From contig NZ_QQTO01000007.1 in assembly GCF_003351345.1 (NCBI RefSeq), forward strand, positions 1 through 64,000: 64,000 nucleotides of DNA, written 5' to 3'. The position numbers and the translations under genes were made by a program. Below are positions 9,059-17,192 of this stretch, one piece after another (the first letter of the stretch is position 1; every line of letters begins with the position of its first letter). The DNA is from Allobosea caraganae (GTDB taxonomy: Bacteria; Pseudomonadota; Alphaproteobacteria; Rhizobiales; Beijerinckiaceae). Below the pieces are notes generated by a model. It was given only the letters and a program-made list of their open reading frames with translations. It had not been told where the DNA came from and did not search any database.

Positions 9059-10590
9059 GGCGCGATCACCGTCAGACTGTCGGGCCTGCCCAGTTGCAGG
9101 AATCCGAACGGCTGGAGCGGCACGAGGCCGAGCAGGACGGCCGCCAGTGCCAGGACCAGCGCCGCGAGTTCGAGCCGGCGCGGAATCGGCTTGCGCGGGG
9201 CGAGCGGGATCGCCGGCGTCGCCAGGGCGCGGTCGACGACACGGAAGACATAGCCACCTGCGAGCAGCCCGCCGGCCAGGATGGTGGCGGCGAGCCAGGG
9301 GTGGCCGCCAATGACGGCAGCTGTCAGCAGTAGGCATTTCGCGACGAAGCCGCCGCTCGGCGGAATCCCCATCAGCGACAATCCGGCAAGGCCGAAAGCC
9401 GCTGCGCTGATCGGGAGCGCCCGGCCGAAGCCGCCGAGATCGGAGATGCGGTCATGGCCGAAGGCCTCGGCGATGACGCCTGCCGCCAGGAACATGGCGG
9501 CCTTGGCGAGCGCGTGCGAGACGAGCTGGAGCGCCCCGCCGGTCCAGGCGATCGTGCCCCAGGGCGGCAACGTCTCGCTGCCGGCGGCGAGCGGGAAGAC
9601 GATGAAGAGATAGCCGATCTGCGCCACCGTGGAGTAGGCGATCATCAGCTTCAGCCGCGCCTGCTTCAGCGCCATGACGCTGCAGAACAGGATCGAGGCG
9701 GCGCCGAGAATGGCGAGGACCTGCCCGGCATAGGCCGCGGCCTGCGGCGGGGCGACATCGAGGATGAGCCGCAGGATCAGGAAGAACGGCGCCTTGATGA
9801 CCAGCGCCGAGAGGACCGCGCTCGCGGCGGCCGGGGCGCCGGCATGGGCGGGCGGCAGCCAGAGATGCAGCGGGAACAGGGCGGCCTTGGCGAGAAGGCC
9901 GGCGATCATCAGCGCCAGCGCCACCGAGAAGCCCGGTCCCTCCGCGCTTGCCTCCGAGAGCAGCCCGATGTCGAGCGTGCCGAAGCTGCCATAGAGCAGG
10001 GCGGTGCCGAGCAGGTAGAGCAGCGAGCCGAGCAGTGCGAACATCAGGTAGCGCAGCGCCGCGGCCACGGTTTCGGCGCGGCCGTCGAGGCAGACGAGCG
10101 GCACCGCAGCGAAGGTCAGCAGTTCCAGGGCGACGTAGAGGTTGAACAGGTCCTCGCCGACGAAGATCGCGTTCAGCGCGCTCCAGACCGCCATCAGCAG
10201 GATCCAGAACGTCGTCGGCGCCCGGCCGTGGCGCGTCGTGGGTTCGAGCCCATGCTGCGCATGGGCGAAGAAGCCGATGGCCGCGACGACCAGGGCCGTC
10301 ATCGCCAGCATCGCCACCGAGAGCCCGTCGGCCCGCAATGCGAGCCCCAGCGGGGGCTGCCAGCCGCCCACGACATAGGTGAGTGCGGCGCCGGTCCGCA
10401 GCAGTTCGACCACGATGGCGATGGCGACGCCCAGGCCGGTGGCGAGGGTCGTCAGTGCGATGCGCGCGGTCTGGCGCGGGCCGAGGGCCAGCATCGCGAG
10501 CACGGCGACCACCGGCAGCATGACCGCGAGGACAAGCAGGAAGCCGCCCGGCGTCGCGACATGGGCGGGCGCAGCCGCGAGCGGGGTCAT
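9055..10590 (-). CDS. mnhD: Mrp-type antiporter D-like subunit 1
   Basis: A 511-residue member of the proton-conducting antiporter family. The key charged residues are visible: Glu156 in LYVALELLTFAAV (TM5) and Lys235 in GLLAKAALFPLHLWLPPAHAG (TM7), with a further Lys in SALVIKAPFFLIL. These form the proton path in MrpD and in complex I NuoM/NuoN. It overlaps by four bases with both the C subunit upstream and the second D-like subunit downstream. Start ATG at 10590. The complex sits in the inner membrane and exchanges cations against protons. Confidence 0.9.
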   Translation of the reverse strand: MTPLAAAPAHVATPGGFLLVLAVMLPVVAVLAMLALGPRQTARIALTTLATGLGVAIAIVVELLRTGAALTYVVGGWQPPLGLALRADGLSVAMLAMTALVVAAIGFFAHAQHGLEPTTRHGRAPTTFWILLMAVWSALNAIFVGEDLFNLYVALELLTFAAVPLVCLDGRAETVAAALRYLMFALLGSLLYLLGTALLYGSFGTLDIGLLSEASAEGPGFSVALALMIAGLLAKAALFPLHLWLPPAHAGAPAAASAVLSALVIKAPFFLILRLILDVAPPQAAAYAGQVLAILGAASILFCSVMALKQARLKLMIAYSTVAQIGYLFIVFPLAAGSETLPPWGTIAWTGGALQLVSHALAKAAMFLAAGVIAEAFGHDRISDLGGFGRALPISAAAFGLAGLSLMGIPPSGGFVAKCLLLTAAVIGGHPWLAATILAGGLLAGGYVFRVVDRALATPAIPLAPRKPIPRRLELAALVLALAAVLLGLVPLQPFGFLQLGRPDSLTVIAP

Positions 10591-10934
10591 GGCTCGCTCC
10601 GCGGCAGATGCTCCGGCTGCGCTTCCAGCGTCTCGCGCCCGGTCAGGTCGAACAGGCGTTGCAGCAGCGCGACGGCGAGGGCCGTGGCCGAGAAGGCGAC
10701 GACGATGCCGGTGATCACCATCGCCTGCGGCACCGGATCGCCCTCGAAGCCGGCGCCGGCCCCGCGCCGGGCAACCGCGCCGAAGACGAGGAAGATGCCC
10801 GCGCCAAGGAGGTTGAAACCGACGATCCGGCGCAAGAGGCCGGGATGGGTGATCACCACGAACAGGCCGATGCCGACGAGGGCCGCCCCGCACAGCCCAA
10901 ACAGCGTCGCCGGGCCGAGCCATGCGGCAGTCAT
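10587..10934 (-). CDS. mnhC: Mrp-type antiporter subunit C (NuoK-like)
   Basis: A 115-residue protein with three membrane helices (LFGLCGAALVGIGLFVVI; LLRRIVGFNLLGAGIFLVFGAV; QAMVITGIVVAFSATALAVAL). This is the MnhC/NuoK fold; the QAMVITGIVVAFS motif is diagnostic. Family length is normal. Start and stop overlap neighbours by four bases, so translation is coupled along the operon. Confidence 0.9.
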   Translation of the reverse strand: MTAAWLGPATLFGLCGAALVGIGLFVVITHPGLLRRIVGFNLLGAGIFLVFGAVARRGAGAGFEGDPVPQAMVITGIVVAFSATALAVALLQRLFDLTGRETLEAQPEHLPRSEP

Positions 10935-11863
10935 CGACCGGGCGCCGTCTGCGCGGGGCCGGCAACGAGCAGGCCCAATGTCGCGGCGATCGACAGGGTC
11001 AGGGCTGCCTCGATGCCGACGATCAGCGGCTTGGCGATGCTCTCCGGATAGGCGAGGAAGCCGCCGGCCATCGCGAAGCCGAGAAAGCCGATCGCCAGGA
11101 ACAGCGTCGGCCCGCCGATCAGGACGAGCCGCACTGATCTGCGCCGCGTCTCGGGGGCAGGACGCAACCTGGCCAGCATGACGAGCAGCCACATCGCCGC
11201 AAGCACGGTGCCTCCCTGGAAGGTCCCGCCCGGGGCATCGGCTCCGACCCAGAACATGTACACCGCGATCAGGACGCCGAAGGGCGGCAGCGTCTGCGCG
11301 AGATAGGCGAGCGGCTCGGGCACGACGTCCGGGCGCAGGCTCGGGGCCCCGCCCCAGAGATGGTCGGGGGCGAGCGACCACACACCGATCAGCGCCAGGA
11401 TGAGGACGACCTTTTCCAGCAGGGTGTCGAGCGCGCGATAGGCGAGCAGGACCGCCGTCACCGGATTGCCGAGGCCGGTGCTGGGCAGAGCCGTCGCCGC
11501 GGCTGGCGCGAGCGTCGGAGCCGGGGAGGGGAAGGCGAGGACGGCGAGCGCGAGGCCGGCCGCGACCATCGCGCAGGCGATGGCTGCCAGCGTCTTGCCG
11601 CCGTGGCTCACTGAGGCGCCGCTGGCCTTGCCCGGGCGCAAATGCGCCTCGGCCCGGAGTAGCAGCACGCCGGTGACGCCGCCGCCGATCGCGGCCTCGG
11701 TCAACGCGACGTCGAGCGACGCGAGCCGCGTCCAGCCGAGCCCGAGCAGCAGGCCGAAGCCGATGAAGGCGACGATGGCGTTCCGGTCGTCGCGGACGCG
11801 GGCGATGTGCAGCGCCAAGGCCAGCAGCCACGCGACCAGAGCAAGGTCGAGCAGCAGGGTCAC
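10931..11863 (-). CDS. mnhB: Fused MbhD/MbhE-like and MnhB antiporter subunit
   Basis: 310 residues starting at a GTG (11863) that shares four bases (GTGA) with the mnhG stop. Residues about 1-80 match the DUF4040/MbhD module (LGWTRLASLDVALTEAAIGGGVTGVLLL), which in classical MnhA forms the carboxyl end of the large subunit; a middle part (about 110-185) resembles MbhE; the carboxyl third is MnhB (FGVLIAVYMFWVGADAPGGTFQGGTVLAA). The fusion supplies the part of the A subunit that would otherwise be missing from this operon. Predicted inner-membrane, with eight to nine helices. Boundaries between modules are approximate. Confidence 0.82.
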   Translation of the reverse strand: MTLLLDLALVAWLLALALHIARVRDDRNAIVAFIGFGLLLGLGWTRLASLDVALTEAAIGGGVTGVLLLRAEAHLRPGKASGASVSHGGKTLAAIACAMVAAGLALAVLAFPSPAPTLAPAAATALPSTGLGNPVTAVLLAYRALDTLLEKVVLILALIGVWSLAPDHLWGGAPSLRPDVVPEPLAYLAQTLPPFGVLIAVYMFWVGADAPGGTFQGGTVLAAMWLLVMLARLRPAPETRRRSVRLVLIGGPTLFLAIGFLGFAMAGGFLAYPESIAKPLIVGIEAALTLSIAATLGLLVAGPAQTAPGR

Positions 11864-12150
11864 GGGCCGGACTTGCGGCGATACACGGCGCCGGCGATGA
11901 GCTGGCTCGCGGTCGCGGCCGAGAGTTGCGCCAGCAGCCAGACGCAGACCAGTTTCAGGCCGGCCGTCACGCTGTCGCATTGGGGCAGGAGGCCAATGAC
12001 GATCAGGCCGAGCCCGAGATTGTCGGCCTTGCTGAGCGCGTGCAGGCGGCTCAGCGTATCGGGAAAGCGCAGCAGGCCGAGCGTGCCGGCGAGAAACAGG
12101 ATCGCGCCGGCCGTGACGAAGAGCAGCGTGAAGGCGTCGGCCGGTGCCAT
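11860..12150 (-). CDS. mnhG: Mrp-type antiporter subunit G
   Basis: 96 residues, three membrane helices, with the MnhG/PhaG signature GTLGLLRFPDTLSRLHALSKADNLG. ATG at 12150 overlaps the mnhF stop by one base; a GTG at 12153 would give a four-base overlap. Small accessory subunit needed for assembly and activity of the Mrp complex in studied systems. Confidence 0.92.
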   Translation of the reverse strand: MAPADAFTLLFVTAGAILFLAGTLGLLRFPDTLSRLHALSKADNLGLGLIVIGLLPQCDSVTAGLKLVCVWLLAQLSAATASQLIAGAVYRRKSGP

Positions 12151-12440
12151 CACGCGCCATCCTCCCTGCGTTCGGCCCCTTCGACGCTGGGGCTCGCCTG
12201 GCCGAGTGCGAAGGCTGCGCAGGAGAAGGCGGCGAACAGCATAAGCAGCAGGGCGACGTCGGTCATCGCGCCCGTCCCGGAGGCTGCTCCGAGAAGCAGG
12301 AGTGCGGCGGCCCCTCCGGTGCCGAGCAATTGCACGGCCATCATGCGCTCGACCGCGAATTCGGCGCGCAGCACCCGGAACAAACCGAGCGCCGTAACGG
12401 CCAGGATGAAGAGTGCTGCGCCGGTCAGGATGTCAGCCAT
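12150..12440 (-). CDS. mnhF: Mrp-type antiporter subunit F
   Basis: 96 residues with three hydrophobic segments and the MnhF signature FRVLRAEFAVERMMAVQLLGTGG. It overlaps the end of mnhE by eight bases. In the studied complexes this subunit is a small membrane component required for exchange. Nothing unusual was seen. Confidence 0.9.
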   Translation of the reverse strand: MADILTGAALFILAVTALGLFRVLRAEFAVERMMAVQLLGTGGAAALLLLGAASGTGAMTDVALLLMLFAAFSCAAFALGQASPSVEGAERREDGA

Positions 12441-12936
12441 GGCCGGCTCCGTCCCGCAGCATGCCGCAGAAGGCCGCCTCGTCCGCTGCGGTCTGCTCTT
12501 TGATGGGCTCGCGCTGGTCGAGGCAGTGAATGTGGAGCGTGCCGTCCGGATCGACCGCGACCGGCAGCTTGCCGGGCTGGAGGCTCATCAGCGCGCACAT
12601 GGCGCGGCGGGCCGTCCCGGCTGGGAGGCTCGTCCGGCAGGCGACCAGCCCTGGCTGGAGCATTGGGTGAGGCGCGAACGCACGGCGCGCCACGTCCACG
12701 CCGGCGACGATTGACTGGGGCAGGAAACGCAGCACGAAGCGCAGGAGGCCGAGAGCGTCGATCCCGCCATGGGCAGGCCAAAGCAGCCCGCTTGCCCAGG
12801 TCGCGGCGGCTGCGGCGGCCAAGCCAATGAGCAGGTTGATCGGCGTCGTGCCGATCAGGACGACCCAGAGGATCAGGAAGCCCACACCCCTGGCGAGGAG
12901 CGATGAGAGCGGTCGTGGGCCGATCGCTGGCGTCAT
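12433..12936 (-). CDS. mnhE: Mrp-type antiporter subunit E
   Basis: 167 residues from ATG 12936 (GGTGG about 6 bases upstream; ATG 12942 is an alternative). Two amino-terminal membrane helices (FLILWVVLIGTTPINLLIGLAAAAAATW) are followed by the cytoplasmic MnhE domain (PQSIVAGVDVARRAF, SLQPGKLPVAVDPDGTLHIHCLD). It is the first gene of the operon mnhE-F-G-B(fused)-C-D-D, which is preceded by tandem GGGAC boxes on the same strand. Confidence 0.9.
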   Translation of the reverse strand: MTPAIGPRPLSSLLARGVGFLILWVVLIGTTPINLLIGLAAAAAATWASGLLWPAHGGIDALGLLRFVLRFLPQSIVAGVDVARRAFAPHPMLQPGLVACRTSLPAGTARRAMCALMSLQPGKLPVAVDPDGTLHIHCLDQREPIKEQTAADEAAFCGMLRDGAGHG

Positions 12937-13236
12937 GGGCATCCACCGTTGATGAGATCGGCGAGTAATCGTCTTAATTGCCTGATAATAAAGTAGCATT
13001 CGCCCCTTGGGCGGTCATCGACCACCTGTCCCACTTCTGTGCCTGGCGTCCCAATCTGGCCCTGGCCGCGTTGCGCCGGCCGCGAGCGCGTGCAAGGCCG
13101 TGGCATCGGCGGTATGTCCTTGGACATGGCCGGCCGGTTCGGCCGTCCGGGCGTCGCGGCGGGGGCGAAGCATGACAGTTCGGCGCCAGTTTCGGCCGAT
13201 CAGCACCGTCAGCGTCGCGCTCAGTGAGCCGCGGCC
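12937..13236. other. Divergent control region between antiporter operon and phosphoesterase gene
   Basis: About 300 bp without a convincing gene. It contains the tandem GGGAC boxes (13025-13058, minus strand) and, between them and mnhE, an AT-rich stretch around 12968-12995 (TTTATTATCAGG on the minus strand) that could hold the -10 region. The plus-strand gene starts at 13237 without other clear signals. Confidence 0.55.
13025..13058 (-). promoter_or_regulatory. Tandem GGGAC boxes (site d) ahead of the antiporter operon
   Basis: Read on the minus strand: TTGGGACGCCAGG, then GTGGGACAGGTGG, with GGGAC starts 20 bp apart. The second box lies 96 bp before the mnhE ATG. Its GGGACAGGTGG matches GGGACAGGCGG of site b at 10 of 11 positions. 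The orientation follows the operon as at the other three sites. Confidence 0.5.
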
Positions 13237-14982
13237 ATGATCATCGAACCGCGCGCCGGCGACGCCGAGGACGATGCCAGCAGCACCAAGAAGCGCTCCC
13301 TGCTCGCCATCGCCGGAAGCCTGCTCGGAGAGATCAACCTGCCCAAGCTCGCGCTGGCTTGGATAATCCTCGCCGGCCTGCCCGGCCTGTTGCTCGGGCT
13401 CGCGCCATTGGTCGTCACGGCCTGGTTCGCGTCAGTCTCGGACAGGATCACCGCGCTCGCGAGCATCGGGCCATTGCTGATCCTCGCGCTGGTCGCGGCC
13501 TTGGGCTGGTATGGTGTCCGCCCGCTGTTTCGAGCCGCTGAGCGTAGCTTCTGGTCGCTGAATTCGCTGATGGTCCAGCCGGGCTATGCCCTGTGCCGGG
13601 AGGGTCTGCGACACCTGGCTGAACGCTTTCTGGCGTCGGAGGCCAGCGAGGACAAGCGCGCCCGGTTGCGGGCCGCGACGGCGTTCGGCGCCGGACTCGG
13701 CGCCTGCGCTGCCGCCGCCGGGCTGGCCGCGCTCGTCTGGCCATCGACGCGCTGGTCCGGCGAGTTCGCGGACCTCGCCCAGCCCTTGCGACTGGTCGTT
13801 CCCGCGCTCGCCAATACCGTCGTGCTGATGGCAGGCTATTTCGCGATCGCCTCGCTCGCCTGGGGCGTGGCCGATGCGAGCATGGACCAGCCGCGCGATC
13901 TGGCGGCCTTCGACGAGGTGCCGCCCTCAGCCGCCAGATGGCGCGTCGCCCATCTCTCCGACATCCATGTCGTCGGCGAGCGCTACGGCTTCAGGATCGA
14001 GAGCGGCCGGGCCGGTCCGCGCGGCAACGAGCGGCTCGCCCAGGTCCTCGAAACGCTCGGCCAGATCCATGCGAAAGACCCGCTCGATCTCGTCCTGATC
14101 ACCGGCGACATGACCGATGCCGGTCGTTCGGCCGAATGGGCCGAGTTCCTCGACGCGTTGGCGCGCCATCCCGCGCTGTCCGAACGGACCTTCATCCTGC
14201 CCGGCAATCATGACGTGAACATCGTCGACCGCGCCAATCCGGCCCGGCTGGAACTGCCGACGAGCCCGGGCAAGCGGCTGCGGCAGATGCGGACGCTCTC
14301 CACAATGGCTGCGGTTCAGGGCGAGCGTGTCCGTGTTCTCGACCAAAGCAGGACACAGCTCGGCGGCACGCTATCGGAGGCGCTGGAGCCGTATCGCCGG
14401 ACCATCGCGAGCTTCGCTGATGCCGGGACGCTGCGCCTGTCGGCAGGGCTGGCCAATATCTGGGCCGATGTCTTCCCGATGGTGCTGCCACCGGCCGATG
14501 AAGACGGGCTCGGAGTGGTGCTGCTCAACTCGAATGCCGAAACGCATTTTTCCTTCACCAATGCGCTCGGGCTGGTGGCGGAGGAGGACATGCAGGCGAT
14601 GCTCGCGATCCTCAGGCAGTTTCCGAAGGCGCGCTGGATCATCGCCCTGCATCATCATCCGGTCGAGTACCCCAGGAGGGCGAAGGCCTTCTCGGAGCGG
14701 ATCGGTACGGCGCTGATCAATGGCAGCCGCTTCGTGCGCCAGCTCAAGCCATTGGGCCATCGCCTGGTCGCGATGCACGGGCATCGCCATATCGACTGGA
14801 TCGGCCGCTGCGGCCCGCTGAAGATCGTCTCGGCCCCGTCTCCCGTCATGGAAGCGACGGATGACCAGCCAACGAGCTTCTACATCCATACGCTGGCTGC
14901 GGCGCCGGATGGCGGATTGGCGCTCCTCGCACCGCAGCGGATCGATATCGCGCCGGAGCCGGCTGCGGACCTTACGTCTTGA
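13237..14982 (+). CDS. Membrane-anchored metallophosphoesterase
   Basis: 581 residues. The amino-terminal 220 residues hold about four membrane helices; a calcineurin-like phosphoesterase domain follows. All dimetal motifs are present: HLSDIH (239-244), GDMTD (290-294), GNHD (323-326), HHHP (472-475) and HGHRH (514-518). The active site therefore should bind two metals and cut phosphoester bonds. A large membrane part is unusual for this family, and the true substrate (nucleotide, lipid or other) is unknown. It diverges from the Mrp operon and overlaps convergently with the AI-2E-type gene by 11 bp. Confidence 0.85.
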   Translation: MIIEPRAGDAEDDASSTKKRSLLAIAGSLLGEINLPKLALAWIILAGLPGLLLGLAPLVVTAWFASVSDRITALASIGPLLILALVAALGWYGVRPLFRAAERSFWSLNSLMVQPGYALCREGLRHLAERFLASEASEDKRARLRAATAFGAGLGACAAAAGLAALVWPSTRWSGEFADLAQPLRLVVPALANTVVLMAGYFAIASLAWGVADASMDQPRDLAAFDEVPPSAARWRVAHLSDIHVVGERYGFRIESGRAGPRGNERLAQVLETLGQIHAKDPLDLVLITGDMTDAGRSAEWAEFLDALARHPALSERTFILPGNHDVNIVDRANPARLELPTSPGKRLRQMRTLSTMAAVQGERVRVLDQSRTQLGGTLSEALEPYRRTIASFADAGTLRLSAGLANIWADVFPMVLPPADEDGLGVVLLNSNAETHFSFTNALGLVAEEDMQAMLAILRQFPKARWIIALHHHPVEYPRRAKAFSERIGTALINGSRFVRQLKPLGHRLVAMHGHRHIDWIGRCGPLKIVSAPSPVMEATDDQPTSFYIHTLAAAPDGGLALLAPQRIDIAPEPAADLTS

Positions 14983-16015
14983 GAGGCTCAGGGTCCTTCT
15001 CCGGTGAGCCAAAAAGTTCCGCCAGCCACAGGCTCGACGGATGCTGGGCGCAGAAGGTCAGGAAGGCGATGGTGATCGGCACGCCGATGAAGGCGCCGAA
15101 GACGCCCCAGAGATAGCTCCAGAAGAACACCGAGAACAGCACAGTCGCGGGCGAGATCGAGAGTGCGCTGCCGGCGACGCGCGGCTCGATATAGCTGCCG
15201 ACGATGAACTGGATCAGATTGAGGCAGGCGAAGACGGCGACCACGGCCTGCCACGAGCCGAACTGCGTCATCGCGAACACGGTCGGGAACACCGTCGCGA
15301 CCAGCGGTCCGATGAAGGGGATGTAGTTCAGCGAGAAGGCGATGAAGCCCCATTCCGCCGCGAGCGGCAGGCCGACCAGCGTGGCGAAGCCCCAGACCAG
15401 AAGGCCAGTGATGACGCTCATCAGCGTCCGGACCAGCATGTAGCGCCGGATCTTGCCGGCGGTGGCCGAACTTCCCCGGAACAGGACCTCGCCGGTCTCG
15501 CGATTGCGCATCGCGCGCACCTTGCGCCCGAAATCATCGACCTCGAGCAGCCCGAGGATGACGTAGACCAGCACCACCAGCCAGAAGCTCATGGTGCTGT
15601 TGAGCCGGCCGGTCAGGGTCTGCGCCGTGCGCAGGACCCAGCCCATGTTGAAGTTCTCGGACCAGACGCCGGCCACCGCGATGCCGTGCCCCTCCAGCCA
15701 GGTGGTGATCTGGTCGTAGAAGAGCTGGAAGCGCGCCGCGTCGCTGACGATCCAGCGGCCGACCCGCCCGAAGGCCCAGACGATCAGCGAGCCGAACCCG
15801 GCGAAGGCCACGACCATGATCACGACGCTGATGGCGAGCGCGAGCAGCTTGGGCAGCACGCTTTGCAGCCCCTTCTGCAACGGCCAGACCAGCGCGATGA
15901 TGAAGAGCGCGAAGGCGACGGGCGCAAACACCGAGCTCGCCACCGAGAGGGCGGCGACTGCCAGGATGGTCGCGATCAGGATCTGCGCGCCGTGTTGGAT
16001 CTTGCCGGTTGTCAT
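14972..16015 (-). CDS. AI-2E family transporter (PerM/TqsA-like)
   Basis: A 347-residue protein with about seven to eight membrane helices and the AI-2E family signature LNYIPFIGPLVATVFPTVFA followed by IEPRVAGSALSISPATVLFSVFFWSYLWG and the G.FIGVPI end. Members export autoinducer-2 or act as sodium/proton antiporters; which applies here is not known. It is the last gene of the long minus-strand operon that begins with the RND adaptor, 70 bp after the patatin gene. Confidence 0.88.
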   Translation of the reverse strand: MTTGKIQHGAQILIATILAVAALSVASSVFAPVAFALFIIALVWPLQKGLQSVLPKLLALAISVVIMVVAFAGFGSLIVWAFGRVGRWIVSDAARFQLFYDQITTWLEGHGIAVAGVWSENFNMGWVLRTAQTLTGRLNSTMSFWLVVLVYVILGLLEVDDFGRKVRAMRNRETGEVLFRGSSATAGKIRRYMLVRTLMSVITGLLVWGFATLVGLPLAAEWGFIAFSLNYIPFIGPLVATVFPTVFAMTQFGSWQAVVAVFACLNLIQFIVGSYIEPRVAGSALSISPATVLFSVFFWSYLWGVFGAFIGVPITIAFLTFCAQHPSSLWLAELFGSPEKDPEPLKT

Positions 16016-16085
16016 CTGAATCCCTGGTCAGGCAGGTCGAGCGAAGTCCGGGTGGACACGCAGCGTGGCGCGCCGTCTCGCGGGG

Positions 16086-17156
16086 TCATACCCCCTCGGT
16101 CAACTCGTCGAGGTCCAGCGTCGACCGCTTGCCGAGATCGTCCTTGTGCTCGCGGTAGAACGCTTCGGCCGAGTGCCGCCCTTCGTCGTGGAGCATGGTC
16201 AGGAACTCCCACTCCGCGTTGAGCTTGGAAGAATAGCCGAGATCGGCCATCGCCGCGCTGGTGACGCGGTGGATGCGCATCTTCGCCCAGCGTTCGCATT
16301 CACCGCTCTTGGGATTGGCCTGCTGTTGCAGCATCGCCATCATCCGCAGTTCCTTCAGCAGCACGGCGTTGAACGAGACCTCGTTGAGGCGGTTGAGGAT
16401 GTCGCGCGCGGTGCGCGGCGTGCCCGGGCGCTCGACCGGGTTGATCTGCACCAGGATGGTATCGAGCGCGTGGCTGTCCCGGATCAGCGGCGTCATGGTC
16501 GGGTTGCCGGAATAGCCGCCGTCCCAGTAGCCGTCGCCGTCGATCTCGACCGCCTGGAACAGTGTCGGCAGGCAGGCGGAGGCCAGCAGGGCGTCCGGCG
16601 TGATCTCGGCGTTGCGGAAGACGCGGCCGCGGCCGGTGCGCACATTGGTCGCGGTGACGAAGAGCTGGATCGGCCCAGTGGCCAGCGAACCGAAATCGAT
16701 GACCTCGGACAGAATGTCCGTCAGCGGATTGCTCCCGCCCGGGTTCAGGCTGTAGGGCGAGACGAGCCGGGACATCATGTCCATGGTGACGAAGAGCGGC
16801 GAGTTGTCGAGCGTCCAGCGGCCGAGCAGGACATCGAGCGGGCTGCGCTGGAACGGGCTGAACCGGGCGGCGTCGGAGACCTTGCGCCAGAACAGCTCGA
16901 GCGCCTGGCGCGCTCCCTCGCGTCCGCCCTTGGCATAGCCGGAAGCCAGCACGGCGGCGTTCATGGCGCCGGCCGACGTGCCGGAGATCGCGTTGATCTC
17001 GAGCCAGTCCTCTTCGAGGATCCGGTCGAGCACGCCCCAGGTGAAGGCGCCGTGCGCGCCGCCGCCCTGAAGCGCGAGGTCGATGGTCAGGAGCTCGCGT
17101 TTGCCGGTGCCGTGGCGGTCTCTCTCCGCGCTGGCAACTGAGGGAGCGCTGGTCAT
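16086..17156 (-). CDS. Patatin-like phospholipase
   Basis: A 356-residue patatin protein. The three family motifs are intact: oxyanion loop GGGAHG (31-36), nucleophile GTSAG with Ser61 (59-63), and the catalytic Asp in DGG (Asp212). It should hydrolyse acyl esters of phospholipids. No signal peptide is seen, so a cytoplasmic or translocated location remains open. Immediately upstream (36 bp) is the membrane protein gene of the same operon. Confidence 0.9.
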   Translation of the reverse strand: MTSAPSVASAERDRHGTGKRELLTIDLALQGGGAHGAFTWGVLDRILEEDWLEINAISGTSAGAMNAAVLASGYAKGGREGARQALELFWRKVSDAARFSPFQRSPLDVLLGRWTLDNSPLFVTMDMMSRLVSPYSLNPGGSNPLTDILSEVIDFGSLATGPIQLFVTATNVRTGRGRVFRNAEITPDALLASACLPTLFQAVEIDGDGYWDGGYSGNPTMTPLIRDSHALDTILVQINPVERPGTPRTARDILNRLNEVSFNAVLLKELRMMAMLQQQANPKSGECERWAKMRIHRVTSAAMADLGYSSKLNAEWEFLTMLHDEGRHSAEAFYREHKDDLGKRSTLDLDELTEGV

Positions 17157-17192
17157 GTCGTTCTCATCCTGGTTGCAAGGCGAGCGGCCGGG

